Shown in pieces: positions 43,752-52,651 of a stretch of 54,244 nt of DNA; within the stretch, counting starts at the first letter, position 1; every line of letters begins with the position of its first letter. The position numbers and the translations under genes were made by a program. Origin of the DNA: a virus. The stretch is taken from the IMG/VR virus record IMGVR_UViG_3300005468_000024, positions 1-54,244 of that record. One strand, written 5' to 3'. The notes beneath the pieces are model-generated. The model did not search any database. It was given only the letters and a program-made list of their open reading frames with translations, and had not been told where the DNA came from.

Positions 43752-46099
43752 GTCGCGAATACTCCTAGATCGAATTGCCCCCGGATGGGGTCGTCGAAGG
43801 TGAACACCGAAGCGGGGTCGTCCGAGCTGAGCGGATCGAAGACACCTTCATCGAATCCGGCGCCGCGTTTGTCGAACGTGAAGGGGTTCGACTCCACGGC
43901 TTCCGGCTCTTTCTCGCAGCCGAGCACGACGGAATGGACCGGCTCCTGATCGCTCCAGATGCGGCGGATATCGTGGGTGACCCGCTCCACGAAGAAGTCG
44001 GAGTTCAGACCCATCTCGTCGTTCTGGACGGTGATCCTGTCGGACACCGTCCGTGTCACCACCTGGTTGAAATGGGACGGGTCCTTGGAGGCGACGCGCA
44101 GCTGAATGATCGGTTTGCGCTGGGCATAGCGGAACACGATCTTTGACGCGACGGCCAGCGCGTCGTGCACGTTCACCCAGGGGACGGTGTCCGGGTACGA
44201 GCGGTCCCCGTGCTCGCCGACGGAAGCACTGTCCACCTGACTGATGTTGATCGTCCGCTGAACCGTGACCGGCCGCGCCCGCACCTGGAGATATGTGATC
44301 ACAGCTGTGCCGCCGGTAGATGTGATCCGCAGGATGATGGACTGTCCGCTGGTCCGGTTGAAGGTCGCAGTCACGACCGGTCCGGCCGCATAGACGATGT
44401 CCGTACCGTCGATCAGATCCTGCGCATCCGTGAACGGCTCGGAACTGGAGATGTGCAGGGAGATCGTTTCGTTCGGTCCGACGACCGTGGTCGACTCGGA
44501 CGACCAGACGACTTCCAGTTCCAGCGACGGGGTGCGCTCCCCCACTTCGATCTGCGCTTTGTTGATGATGTCCCGCCAGCCGTGCGCGTAGGTGAACGGG
44601 GCCGTGTAGTTGAAGCCGGTCACGGGCGGGGCCGCGCAGTCGATCGCTTCAGCGGCGAACCGTCCCTGCGAGATGACAGAGTGCTCCCGCACGATCCGGT
44701 GGTGCCGGTCGCGGAAGACGAACGTACCGTCGGGTGCCTGGTAGGCCATGGCGGGCGGACCTTCGGACCGGACGATCTCCTGCATGGCGGCAAAGGCGTC
44801 CGTGCCGTCCACCCACCAGTAGGGGAAGAACGACGCGCCCAGGTCGATGTCCCTCGGACCGGTCCATCCGATCTCGTCCAGGATGACGCTCACGGCCGCG
44901 CCGGAGCGGATCGAGGTGTACAGAGCAGTGGACAGTTTGGTCCCCTGGAGCAGCGCCTGTCCGTCCAGGAAGGTGAAGGATGCCGTACGGCTCTTGCGGT
45001 CGGAGCTGACGTTGTAGTCGTCGATCCGGCCGCGGAAGAGCGGATAGGTCACGCCGCTGTAAGTGACCTGAGCACGGGTTTCCCGGGCGGGGTCCAGATC
45101 ACCGAACAGGGGAGAGCTGGCGTTCTCCGGACTGTAGGTCCGGCCGGAGTTGTTCAGGTTGAAGGCCATCGTGCCCACGGACGTCGGGGAGAGCTGACGC
45201 TCCTGGTCCCGGCCGTAGCCGACGGAGATTCCGGCGCTGGTGATGTCCTGGCTGACTTCCTCGTTCGGGTCGGTGAAGTCCCCGTCCGCATTCCAGTCGA
45301 TGGCGAAGGAGTACTGCGCGCCGGACACGCAGAAAGCCCATGTCGGCTGGACCACCGTCACCGAGGGGTTGTACGCCGTCCCTGTGGCGGAGGCCAGTCC
45401 GGCGGGGGCCTGCGTACTGCCCGCAGCGGTCGGCGGCCGGATCGCCAGCGTCGACATGTTGTTGCCGAAGTACGGGGTGTTACTGGCCGTGGTCTGGCGC
45501 AGGGCCGAGGTACCGGTGGACACCGTGGCGTTGGAGTCGTACAGCGCTACGGACAGCTCCCCGAAGCCGTCGGTGTCGTCCACCCGTTCGGCGTCCCCGC
45601 CCACCGAGTCCGTGAAGGTGCACGCCACCAGGGCACTGGCAGCCCGGAAGGTCACGAGCCAGCTGTTGGCGGAGGTGACGTTGATCTGCGGGTGATCGAC
45701 CGTGGTGCTCGGGTTGGTGGTGTCGTCGGGCTCCCAGTCGTTCAGCGGCGTGGTCAGGTGCGTCCCGGACCAGGCCGCGATGAAGGACAGGATGTTGGGC
45801 GTGCCCGAGGGATAGGAACCCGAGGGGTAGGTGACCGAGACGTTCGCACCTTCGGAGCCGGTGGCGATGCGCCAGAAGAAGGTGGTCCGGGGCCAGGGGT
45901 GGGGGGCCGACTGGTCGTACCGTCCGGCAGTCATCAGGACGTTCCACCCGGCGGGAGTGGTCTCGTCCGTCCGGCTGTCCTGCGTGCTGAACATGATGAG
46001 CAGGTCGTTCGCGACCACACCCGCGGGCATGGGGACGTTCTTGGCACCGCCTCCGATGGTCTTCAGGCGGGCTCCTGCGGCGCGGAACGCGATAGCCAT
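43748..46099 (-). CDS. Large minor tail protein
   Basis: 783 residues. The N-terminal third is jelly-roll-like (VVANDLLIMFSTQDSRTDET, SFIAAWSGTHLTTPLNDWEP). In the middle lies one unit of the motif PAGLASATGTAYNPSVTV, also seen in the repeat protein at 52652. Then FAIDWNADGDFTDPNEEVSQ and RELxxPSxVGTMxFxLNN-like text that resembles tail-tip baseplate proteins. Follows the tape measure, as expected for a distal tail protein. Confidence 0.82.
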   Translation of the reverse strand: MAIAFRAAGARLKTIGGGAKNVPMPAGVVANDLLIMFSTQDSRTDETTPAGWNVLMTAGRYDQSAPHPWPRTTFFWRIATGSEGANVSVTYPSGSYPSGTPNILSFIAAWSGTHLTTPLNDWEPDDTTNPSTTVDHPQINVTSANSWLVTFRAASALVACTFTDSVGGDAERVDDTDGFGELSVALYDSNATVSTGTSALRQTTASNTPYFGNNMSTLAIRPPTAAGSTQAPAGLASATGTAYNPSVTVVQPTWAFCVSGAQYSFAIDWNADGDFTDPNEEVSQDITSAGISVGYGRDQERQLSPTSVGTMAFNLNNSGRTYSPENASSPLFGDLDPARETRAQVTYSGVTYPLFRGRIDDYNVSSDRKSRTASFTFLDGQALLQGTKLSTALYTSIRSGAAVSVILDEIGWTGPRDIDLGASFFPYWWVDGTDAFAAMQEIVRSEGPPAMAYQAPDGTFVFRDRHHRIVREHSVISQGRFAAEAIDCAAPPVTGFNYTAPFTYAHGWRDIINKAQIEVGERTPSLELEVVWSSESTTVVGPNETISLHISSSEPFTDAQDLIDGTDIVYAAGPVVTATFNRTSGQSIILRITSTGGTAVITYLQVRARPVTVQRTINISQVDSASVGEHGDRSYPDTVPWVNVHDALAVASKIVFRYAQRKPIIQLRVASKDPSHFNQVVTRTVSDRITVQNDEMGLNSDFFVERVTHDIRRIWSDQEPVHSVVLGCEKEPEAVESNPFTFDKRGAGFDEGVFDPLSSDDPASVFTFDDPIRGQFDLGVFAT

Positions 46100-46100
46100 G

Positions 46101-49100
46101 TCAGCCCGTCGCCGCCCTCACGATGCCCTGGAGCCTGCCCTTGCGCCGCAGGTTGTCCAGCGATTCGGTGAGCCAGTTCTCCATCTCGTGCTGCGAGCCG
46201 ATCACGCCGTGGTTCTCGATGGTCAGCTGGACCAGCATGCCCCCGCCGCCCAGGAGGCTGGAGGTCTGGCGGGAGCCGAGCACGCGGCCGCCGGACTGGA
46301 AGTGTGCGAGCTCGATGCCGTGCTCGCCCACGGTGTGCCAGCCTGCCGAGGTGCCGTTGCTGCCGTTGGCGTAGCCCCCGGCACGGTTGAAGGCCCGCGG
46401 CAGCGAGCCGTAGGCAGCCAGCGCGTAGCGCATCGCGGCGTAGACGTTCGCCAGCGGGTTGACCGAGGTGCCGTACAGGAACGGCCCCGTCTTGAGCATC
46501 TTGCCCGCGTAGGCCCGGAAGGTCGGACCGATCACCTGCATCAGGCCGACCGAGGGATGTCCGGCCTTCCAGTTGGAGTCCCATTTATTAACCACGGTCG
46601 GGTTGCCGCCGGATTCCTGATTCATCCGGCGCAGGGTCATCGCGGTGTACCCGGCGGGCTGACCGAGCATCCGCAGGGCCATCTGGACCACGCCGGTCCA
46701 GCGCTTGACCCCCGCGCCGCCTCCCCCGGTGGCGCTACCGGCGCCGAGCCCGAACATCCCCGCAAGGCTGCCTGCGGCGTTCTTCAGGATGCCGCCCAGG
46801 CCGTCCACCATGCGCTGGGGCATGCTCCGGACCAAGTCCGCGATGCCTCCGTTGCCCAGACCGGCGTTGACCGACTTCATCAGGGGTCCGGTGAGCTTCT
46901 TCCACATGCCCAGGGGATCCATGAACAGGTCCCCCGCCAGACTGGCCGTGTCCTTGAGCAGGCCACCGACGCTCTTGGCTGCGCCACCGAGCCAGCCGAT
47001 CACTCCGCCGTCCTTGTATCCGGGGATCTGCCCTCCCCCGGCGAACGGCAGGCGGCCGGTGCTGTTGATGTAGTCCAGCGCTCCGTAGCCGACGCTCTTG
47101 GCAGCCCGACGGTTGATCATGAACTCGTCCGCCATGGCCAGAATGGGGATGGAGTCGACTCCCGGCTGTCCTCCCCGGGTGCGGCCGCCCTGCGCGAACT
47201 TGATCGGGTTGAGCTTCCCAACCTTCGTAATCTTGGCCACGGCGTTCCAGGTGGGAACGATTCCGCGGTTGTATACCCAGTTGACCATGAAGGAGATGGG
47301 CCCCCGGGCAATCGCGTACAGCTTGTCCCAGGCCACCTTGATGCCGTGCACCCCGGTGTCGAACCCGAGCTTCACCAGGTGGACCGCAGACTTGATCTTG
47401 TCGAACACCGGACGCAGATACCGCTCCCAGACCAGGGAGATGGCCTGGCGCAGGACGGTCCAGGCCGCGACGATCCCGTCCTTCGCCGTGCGGAAGCCGC
47501 GCACGAGGGGACCTACGACATACTGGACAAACAGGCCCAGAACGACCTTGATCCCCGCCCAGGCAAGGGAGATCACCTGACGGATCCCGTTCCAGGCCGG
47601 TACGACGTAGCTGCGCCAGAGCAGCATGACCACGGAACCGACCAGGCGGAAGATCGACATCATGTTGTTCAGCGCAGGCTTGATGATCACGAGCCAGACC
47701 AGCTTGATCGCAGAACCGATCCCGTCGAATGCTGGCTTCAAGATCGTTTTCCAGAGCCAGGTCCCCGCAGCCGCCAGCGCCTTGAAAAGCAGGATGATCG
47801 GATAGACGACCAGCACACCGATGATCGTGGCCATGATCCGGGCAGCCAGACTGATCCCCTCGAACACGGGCTTCAGATAGCGCCAGGCCCACTCCCCCGC
47901 AGCCTTGATCGCATTCCAGGCGTACTTCCAGGCCGTCTGGAACCAGGTGGTCTTGGTGGCGATCCAGATGATTGCGCCCACCAGCGCGGCAATGGCCACG
48001 ATGATGATCCCGATCGGGTTGGCAGTCATCGCGGCGTTCCACAGCCACTGCGCAGCGGTGACGATGCCGGTCCAGACGGCGACGGCCTTCTGGGAGATCC
48101 AGAGGATGGCGAGCTGGGCGCGCATGATCATAAGGCTGTCCGTCTGTGCCATGGTGGCGACGGTCCAGGCCACTGTTGCCGTGGTGGCCAGCGCAGTGTA
48201 AACGGCGAAGATCTTCATTCCGAGGTAGACGGCCATCGTGCTCGCGAGCAGCAGAGTCAGGGCCCCGACCAGCGTCATGGTGATCTTCTGGTGGCGGCCG
48301 AAGAAGTCGACAATTCCTGTGACGACCGGGATCAGCTTGGTCCCGATCTGGATCGCGAATGCGGCTACGGTCTGCTTGGCCATGTCGAGCCGGACGTTGA
48401 AGAGCTTCTGTGTAACGCCCCAGCCCTCCACGTCCTTGGACGCGTTGTGCATGGAATGGCCAGTCTTCTCCACACGCTCCTTGAAGCCCGGCAGGCTCTC
48501 CCCGGTGAGCTGGAGAATGGTGTTCAGACCGATGGCGCCGCCGGACATCTTCCGCAGCGCGTCGGTGTAGGTCTTGGAGGCCGAGCCACCGGCCTTGAGC
48601 TCCCGGCTGAAGCCCTTGGACCGGTTGACCAGCGTGGCGAAGTTCTGGAGCATGGGACGGCTCTCGACCGGCACGCCCTTGAGGAACTTCGTCCAGTCCT
48701 CCAGGATCATCTTCCCGCCCAGGAACTCCCGGGCCATGTCCTGGAACTCCGGGGGGATCTTCTTCAGCATCTCCTGCGCTGCGGCGGCCGACTGCTTGGT
48801 TCCCTCGAACGCGCTCATGAGGACAGTGCCCGAGGGGCCCATCCTCTTCAGGATCGTGTCAGTGAGCAGTTCGAAGGTCCCGGTCAGTCCGCGCTTGCCG
48901 ATCTTTGTGGAGACGTCCACACTGCTCAGGCCGAACCGGGCCATCTCCCGCTGCGCCACCATGTTGGGCGCGGTGAGGTTACGGATCGTCGCCGACAGTT
49001 CCTGGGTGGCTTCCCGGGCGCTGGTGCCGTGCTGGGTGAGGGTGGCGATGGCGCCGCCGACTTCCTCAAAGCTGATCTTGTTGGCGGAAGCGATCGGGAT

Positions 49101-49700
49101 CACGGTGGAGAGCGCGCCGGAGAACTGCTCCATGGTGATCTTGCCTTCACCCGCGGAGGTCTTCAGCGCGTTCATGACGCGGACGGCGTCCGAGGATTCC
49201 AGGTGGTACGAAGCCATGACGGAGGTCATGGCGTTGGTCACGTCGGCCAGGTCCGCGTTCTCCTCGCGCGCTCCCTGCGCGGCCGCCTTCAGGATGACCA
49301 GGCCCTTGGCTCCCCGGTACCCCGCCTTCTCAATGGTGTACATGCCTTCGGTGAGCTCGTTCATCCCGGTGCCGGTACCCCGGGCAATGTCCATGATCCC
49401 AGCCCGGACCACCTTGAGTCCCTTGGCCGTCTCACCGGCAGCCGTCTGGAGCACCGCGGTGTGCGCCTGGAAGTCACCAGCCATCTTGAGGGAGGCGACC
49501 GCGGCACCGGCCGCCACCATCGTGGTGCCCTTGCCGATGCGCGCCATGCTGGCGCCAACGGTGGCGGCCGCAGCCTTGAACCCCCTGGACGACCCGTCCA
49601 TCTGGGTCTTGGCCAGGGCCATCTCAGCCTTGAGCTTCTTACCGAACCCGCTGAAGTCCGGGAGGATGTGTACGAGTCCCTGGCCGACCAGCTCAGCCAT
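46101..49700 (-). CDS. Tape measure protein with C-terminal lytic transglycosylase domain
   Basis: 1,199 residues. Helical N-terminus (HILPDFSGFGKKLKAEMALA), a TP901-type core with LSATIRNLTAPNMVAQREMA, then hydrophobic stretches (VGALTLLLASTMAVYLGMKI, IGIIIVAIAALVGAIIWIAT, MATIIGVLVVYPIILLFKAL). Near the C-terminus (~1030-1130) NQESGGNP and PSVGLMQVIGPTF mark a soluble lytic transglycosylase fold that would open the wall during DNA entry. It determines tail length; 1,199 residues at about 1.5 angstrom each suggest a tail near 180 nm (rule of thumb). Confidence 0.95.
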   Translation of the reverse strand: MAELVGQGLVHILPDFSGFGKKLKAEMALAKTQMDGSSRGFKAAAATVGASMARIGKGTTMVAAGAAVASLKMAGDFQAHTAVLQTAAGETAKGLKVVRAGIMDIARGTGTGMNELTEGMYTIEKAGYRGAKGLVILKAAAQGAREENADLADVTNAMTSVMASYHLESSDAVRVMNALKTSAGEGKITMEQFSGALSTVIPIASANKISFEEVGGAIATLTQHGTSAREATQELSATIRNLTAPNMVAQREMARFGLSSVDVSTKIGKRGLTGTFELLTDTILKRMGPSGTVLMSAFEGTKQSAAAAQEMLKKIPPEFQDMAREFLGGKMILEDWTKFLKGVPVESRPMLQNFATLVNRSKGFSRELKAGGSASKTYTDALRKMSGGAIGLNTILQLTGESLPGFKERVEKTGHSMHNASKDVEGWGVTQKLFNVRLDMAKQTVAAFAIQIGTKLIPVVTGIVDFFGRHQKITMTLVGALTLLLASTMAVYLGMKIFAVYTALATTATVAWTVATMAQTDSLMIMRAQLAILWISQKAVAVWTGIVTAAQWLWNAAMTANPIGIIIVAIAALVGAIIWIATKTTWFQTAWKYAWNAIKAAGEWAWRYLKPVFEGISLAARIMATIIGVLVVYPIILLFKALAAAGTWLWKTILKPAFDGIGSAIKLVWLVIIKPALNNMMSIFRLVGSVVMLLWRSYVVPAWNGIRQVISLAWAGIKVVLGLFVQYVVGPLVRGFRTAKDGIVAAWTVLRQAISLVWERYLRPVFDKIKSAVHLVKLGFDTGVHGIKVAWDKLYAIARGPISFMVNWVYNRGIVPTWNAVAKITKVGKLNPIKFAQGGRTRGGQPGVDSIPILAMADEFMINRRAAKSVGYGALDYINSTGRLPFAGGGQIPGYKDGGVIGWLGGAAKSVGGLLKDTASLAGDLFMDPLGMWKKLTGPLMKSVNAGLGNGGIADLVRSMPQRMVDGLGGILKNAAGSLAGMFGLGAGSATGGGGAGVKRWTGVVQMALRMLGQPAGYTAMTLRRMNQESGGNPTVVNKWDSNWKAGHPSVGLMQVIGPTFRAYAGKMLKTGPFLYGTSVNPLANVYAAMRYALAAYGSLPRAFNRAGGYANGSNGTSAGWHTVGEHGIELAHFQSGGRVLGSRQTSSLLGGGGMLVQLTIENHGVIGSQHEMENWLTESLDNLRRKGRLQGIVRAATG

Positions 49701-50058
49701 CGAGAACCACTCCCATCGACTTCATGAAACTCGCGGACGCTTCCTCTTCGTCCACCCACCACAGCGGAGCGCCCGGCTCCCGCGCGGCAGGCTCCCTGAC
49801 CTTCTGTCCCGGTACCGTCCACCCGGCCACGCCCAGCTGCTCGTCGAACCTGCGGCGTACGTCCTCGTACTTCTCGTTCTCACCGACAGGCAGGCGCTCG
49901 GTCATGGCGTAGTAGACGACGTTCAGGAATCGGTCGGCAGGGAGATCGCTGAGATCGACACCTCGGCTTGAGTGTTCTCCGTCGAGCTCGTGCCAGATTC
50001 CGGGCTGGGTGACCCATCCGAGGAGCGCTCGGATGGCAGGGTAGGGCGCATCCCGTAC
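49693..50058 (-). CDS. Tail assembly chaperone, downstream frame (T extension)
   Basis: Open in the -1 frame relative to the upstream chaperone, from just after a TGA at 50059-50061. It reads RALLGWVTQPGIWHELDGEH, then GVDLSDLPADRFLNVVYYAM and TERLPVGENEKYEDVRRRFD, the usual body of such extensions. No ribosome site at the internal ATG (49905) fits, so it is most likely made as a fusion by -1 frameshifting. A canonical slippery heptamer was not found. Confidence 0.75.
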   Translation of the reverse strand, partial: VRDAPYPAIRALLGWVTQPGIWHELDGEHSSRGVDLSDLPADRFLNVVYYAMTERLPVGENEKYEDVRRRFDEQLGVAGWTVPGQKVREPAAREPGAPLWWVDEEEASASFMKSMGVVLDG

Positions 50059-50342
50059 TCACTCATGATCCACTGAACGACGTCGTTCACCTGGTCCAGT
50101 TCTATGGGGTGCTGTGGATCACCCATCCTGGCCCGGAAGTGCTGGAAGGACTCCGGTACCAGAACCGTCTCCAGAACAGTGACCATGGCGAGCTGAGCCT
50201 TGGCTCCGTCGTTCTCGTCCATGCCCTCGAACTGCGTGGCGAAGTCCATGAGCGTGTCGGCGGGAAGAGCCGGGGCAGCCTCGAAGACGTCGCCGTCGAT
50301 TTCGAACTTCAGTTCCTTGCGCACCTTCGTGAAGCTCTTCAT
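49923..50342 (-). CDS. Tail assembly chaperone, upstream frame
   Basis: 139 residues from ATG 50342 (GTG 50351 possible). Helical DVFEAAPALPADTLMDFATQ, then IELDQVNDVVQWIMSEYGM. The last ~40 residues are Ser-rich filler after the likely frameshift site. No Shine-Dalgarno is visible; its ATG overlaps the stop of the ORF at 50339-50626 (ATGA), so it may be started by translational coupling through the duplicated leader element. Confidence 0.8.
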   Translation of the reverse strand: MKSFTKVRKELKFEIDGDVFEAAPALPADTLMDFATQFEGMDENDGAKAQLAMVTVLETVLVPESFQHFRARMGDPQHPIELDQVNDVVQWIMSEYGMRPTLPSERSSDGSPSPESGTSSTENTQAEVSISAISLPTDS

Positions 50343-50626
50343 GGTCGACACCGTACGCGGGGATCAGACAAGATCATTCCGGAGGATGTTCCGGAGCCTG
50401 GTATACGGAAAGCCGTATACCTATGTGGTAGCTCTTCGTAGGGTTCGTCCTGGTTACCGGTCCGTAGAGTAGGAAAGTCCGGAGGTTCCCTTCTCCGGAC
50501 CTTCCAGAACCACCCTGGTACCTGTTTATCTAAATCAGATTCTAGGAATAGTGGCTGGTCAGGGAGTTGATCGTTTCGGCACCTCTGTCCGGTTCCCCTC
50601 CCGGACGGGGAAGACCGTATATCCAT
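50339..50626 (-). CDS. 95-residue ORF through the duplicated element (uncertain)
   Basis: Runs across the second copy of the 66-nt element and ends in the chaperone start (ATGA). It shares LPDQ and then GWFWKVRRREPPDFPTLRTG with the ORF at 15630. The rest has no recognisable fold. A weak ribosome site. Either a leader peptide coupling into the chaperone or simply an open frame over an RNA element. Confidence 0.3.
   Translation of the reverse strand: MDIRSSPSGRGTGQRCRNDQLPDQPLFLESDLDKQVPGWFWKVRRREPPDFPTLRTGNQDEPYEELPHRYTAFRIPGSGTSSGMILSDPRVRCRP
50450..50567 (-). repeat. Conserved leader element, copy 2 (inverted)
   Basis: Block B at 50450-50515 is the exact reverse complement of 15711-15776. 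Block A (GCTGGTCAGGGAGT on the plus strand, 50554-50567) has the same 38-nt spacing. The spacer here contains the AT-rich palindrome CTGTTTATCTAAATCAG (50522-50538). Located before the tail chaperone and tape measure genes. The whole 50352-50636 gap is otherwise free of clear genes. Confidence 0.92.
50522..50538. promoter_or_regulatory. AT-rich palindrome before tail genes
   Basis: CTGTTTATCTAAATCAG, arms CTG-TTTA/TAAA-CAG with one bulged base. Member of the GATTTA..AAATC family, inside the spacer of leader copy 2. Confidence 0.55.
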
Positions 50627-50636
50627 ACCTTCGGTC

Positions 50637-51011
50637 TCAGCGCGTCCGGGATCCGATCAGCGCCTTGAGCAGGAAATTGTTGGGCTTGGTTCCGGGGTGG
50701 TGGACCACCCGGGCGAAAACGGTCTTGCCCCTCACCTCGAACTTCAGCACCTTTTTGTTCCGCGGGCGGATCTCGTGAGGGTTGGTCCCGTGGATGACAA
50801 AGCTCGTCGCGGGGTGGTCGCACATGACGATGCCCAGGGGCGCCGGTCCGCCTTTGAAGATCGGGCGGATGTGGTGCTTCATCGAACCGGGGGCGAGCAG
50901 CCGGGCACGGGCAGCGACTGCTTCGGTCTTGAGGGCGATGTGAGCAGAAGCCGTCTTGCGGGCAAGGCGCATGGCCTTCTCCGGCGACACGGTGATGAAG
51001 TCCTTGGCCAT
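50637..51011 (-). CDS. Head-tail connector (HK97 gp10-like)
   Basis: 124 residues. MAKDFITVSPEKAMRLARKT, helix, then IVMCDHPATSFVIHGTNPHE and KFEVRGKTVFARVVHHPGTK. Position between the tail terminator and chaperones, and the basic beta part, match gp10-like connector or stopper proteins. Confidence 0.72.
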   Translation of the reverse strand: MAKDFITVSPEKAMRLARKTASAHIALKTEAVAARARLLAPGSMKHHIRPIFKGGPAPLGIVMCDHPATSFVIHGTNPHEIRPRNKKVLKFEVRGKTVFARVVHHPGTKPNNFLLKALIGSRTR

Positions 51012-51014
51012 GGT

Positions 51015-51509
51015 TCAGCCTCTCGGAAGCCCGACACGGATGCGGAGCTCGGTACCGACGCAGCCGCCCTCCGGACCCTTGACGATCTGTGTGTCAATGA
51101 TGAAGTCCTCAATCTCCACGTCCTTCATCAGGCAGAGCTTGTGGGACACAGCATTGAGGACTTCCTGTGCGTCCACCCGGACCTGGAGGGCCGAGGTGTC
51201 CAGCTCGGGACAGGGCACCTCCATGTTCTGGCCGGTGGGGTTCGGCGCACAGCGCATCAGGGCGAAGATGAGCTCCTGCGTTTCGTACGGGGAGTCGCAC
51301 GGGGACAGGACAACACCACGCTGCTCGGGGAAGGTGTCCGAGAGCACGAGGATCGTGTGGCCGACGTACAGAGCGCCGCAGGTGCAGCCGTCCCACGCGA
51401 TGTCCCCGGGCACGATGCAGCTGCGCTGGACCGGGGTGGTCAGTCCGGCGACAACCGCGTCCCGCAGGGCAGCGGCCACCTGGTACCACTTGTCCGTACC
51501 GGTGATCAC
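51015..51509 (-). CDS. Tail terminator-like protein
   Basis: 164 residues, GTG start (overlap with the previous gene). WYQVAAALRDAVVAGLTTPV, then HTILVLSDTFPEQRGVVLSP and LQVRVDAQEVLNAVSHKLCL. Many cysteines. Order and size match tail completion proteins of actinophages; assignment by position. Confidence 0.62.
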   Translation of the reverse strand: MITGTDKWYQVAAALRDAVVAGLTTPVQRSCIVPGDIAWDGCTCGALYVGHTILVLSDTFPEQRGVVLSPCDSPYETQELIFALMRCAPNPTGQNMEVPCPELDTSALQVRVDAQEVLNAVSHKLCLMKDVEIEDFIIDTQIVKGPEGGCVGTELRIRVGLPRG

Positions 51510-52303
51510 GTCCCTGCCCTCCGGTGGCGCGGCCTGTCGATGCTGTACACCCGGGCCTTCTGTGCCAGGCCGTAAGGATTGTCGGACGCCAGGAACAGAT
51601 CAACCAGGTAGAGTCCGGTCCGCCCGTCCTTGAGCAGCTGACCCACGTCGGGGTAGCTGATGGTGATCCCCTGCCGTACCAGCTGTGTGACCCCCGGCGG
51701 CAGGCGGCAGTCCTCCCCGCTCATGGCCTTCAGGATCTCGCAGGCCATCTCCCCCACGGCGAGACGTCCCGCTACGGGAACCTCCTGGCCGTACTCCGCA
51801 GTGACGGACCAGGTACCCACCTGTGTGTCCGCAAGCAGCAGATTGTTGCAGCGGGGCCAGTCCGATCCGTCCGTGCGCACCAGAAGCCGGTTGTCATCCA
51901 CCCGGTAGGCCCCGGTGACCAGGGCAACGCCGTCCACCTTCACGCTGACGATCCGGCTCACCGGGGAGGGGAGGATGACCTCGGGCACCTGGTTGCAGGA
52001 GCAGCTGTTGCCACAGGCGCCGCACAGCTGGGGAAGCCAGTACCAGTCGAAGTACGGGCCGCTGTAGCTGAGCCCGGACCAGATGGGGTAATCCCAGCTG
52101 AGCCAGTTCTCGTTGCCGCAGTACTTCCGGCACGGGCGCAGGGTGATCTCACAGGTGCCGTACCGGCGGCCGGACAGCGCCCACAGGATTTCGGTTGCCG
52201 CGGTCACGGCGTTGCCGGTCGCGGTGGGGCTCGATGTGGAGACCAGCTCAGGACAGTTCCAGATGACGGGCCAGTCGGAGCAGGGACCGAAGTCAGCAGT
52301 CAT
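51506..52303 (-). CDS. Head-to-tail adaptor
   Basis: 265 residues. AVTAATEILWALSGRRYGTC then LRPCRKYCGNENWLSWDYPI, VSRIVSVKVDGVALVTGAYR, VPVAGRLAVGEMACEILKAM, PPGVTQLVRQGITISYP. This is the usual text of head-tail adaptor proteins of Gram-positive siphoviruses, here with many cysteines (CGACGNSCSC). Confidence 0.8.
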   Translation of the reverse strand: MTADFGPCSDWPVIWNCPELVSTSSPTATGNAVTAATEILWALSGRRYGTCEITLRPCRKYCGNENWLSWDYPIWSGLSYSGPYFDWYWLPQLCGACGNSCSCNQVPEVILPSPVSRIVSVKVDGVALVTGAYRVDDNRLLVRTDGSDWPRCNNLLLADTQVGTWSVTAEYGQEVPVAGRLAVGEMACEILKAMSGEDCRLPPGVTQLVRQGITISYPDVGQLLKDGRTGLYLVDLFLASDNPYGLAQKARVYSIDRPRHRRAGT

Positions 52304-52310
52304 GATCGCC

Positions 52311-52649
52311 TCAGATGCTCGGGACAGGGCCGACGGCTACACGGACGTTGTACTCCAGGCGCAGGGAGCAGAACTTCTGGACGGTGTTGCCGACCCAGAA
52401 CTCCGCCCAGAAGTCGCCCGCCGACGGGAACTCCGCGCCGGTCCAGGTGTGGGTCACCTGTCCTGTAAGGGGAGTGGTCACAGTGGCCAGGCCCGCAGTC
52501 GACGTACCGTCCACCGGCCTGAAGTTGAACACAGCCGTGTACCCGGTCAGGTTGATGGCTGCGCCCGCGCTGTCCAGGAACTGATAGACCAGCGGTGGGG
52601 GCTTCTCACCCTGAACGTACGGGCCGATCGTGACGGACGTAGCGGCCAT
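52311..52649 (-). CDS. Small structural beta protein
   Basis: 112 residues. GEKPPPLVYQFLDSAGAAIN and LTGYTAVFNFRPVDGTSTAG, VTHTWTGAEFPSAGDFWAEF: Ig/BppU-like fold reported for phage baseplate or head proteins. Sits between the repeat protein and the adaptor. Confidence 0.7.
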   Translation of the reverse strand: MAATSVTIGPYVQGEKPPPLVYQFLDSAGAAINLTGYTAVFNFRPVDGTSTAGLATVTTPLTGQVTHTWTGAEFPSAGDFWAEFWVGNTVQKFCSLRLEYNVRVAVGPVPSI

Positions 52650-52651
52650 GG

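Noticed and set aside
44165-46171. A 668-codon plus-strand frame
   Set aside because: Antisense to the large minor tail protein; low-complexity Gly/Arg/Val text.
45831-49727. A 1,298-codon open frame on the plus strand opposite the tape measure gene
   Set aside because: Arg/Gly/Pro/His-rich composition typical of the complement of a GC-rich gene; the opposite strand has clear tape-measure and transglycosylase motifs.
15659-50567. Insertion sequence or invertible segment bounded by the inverted 66-nt copies
   Set aside because: 35 kb lies between the copies, no recombinase or transposase is visible, and no target duplication was seen.
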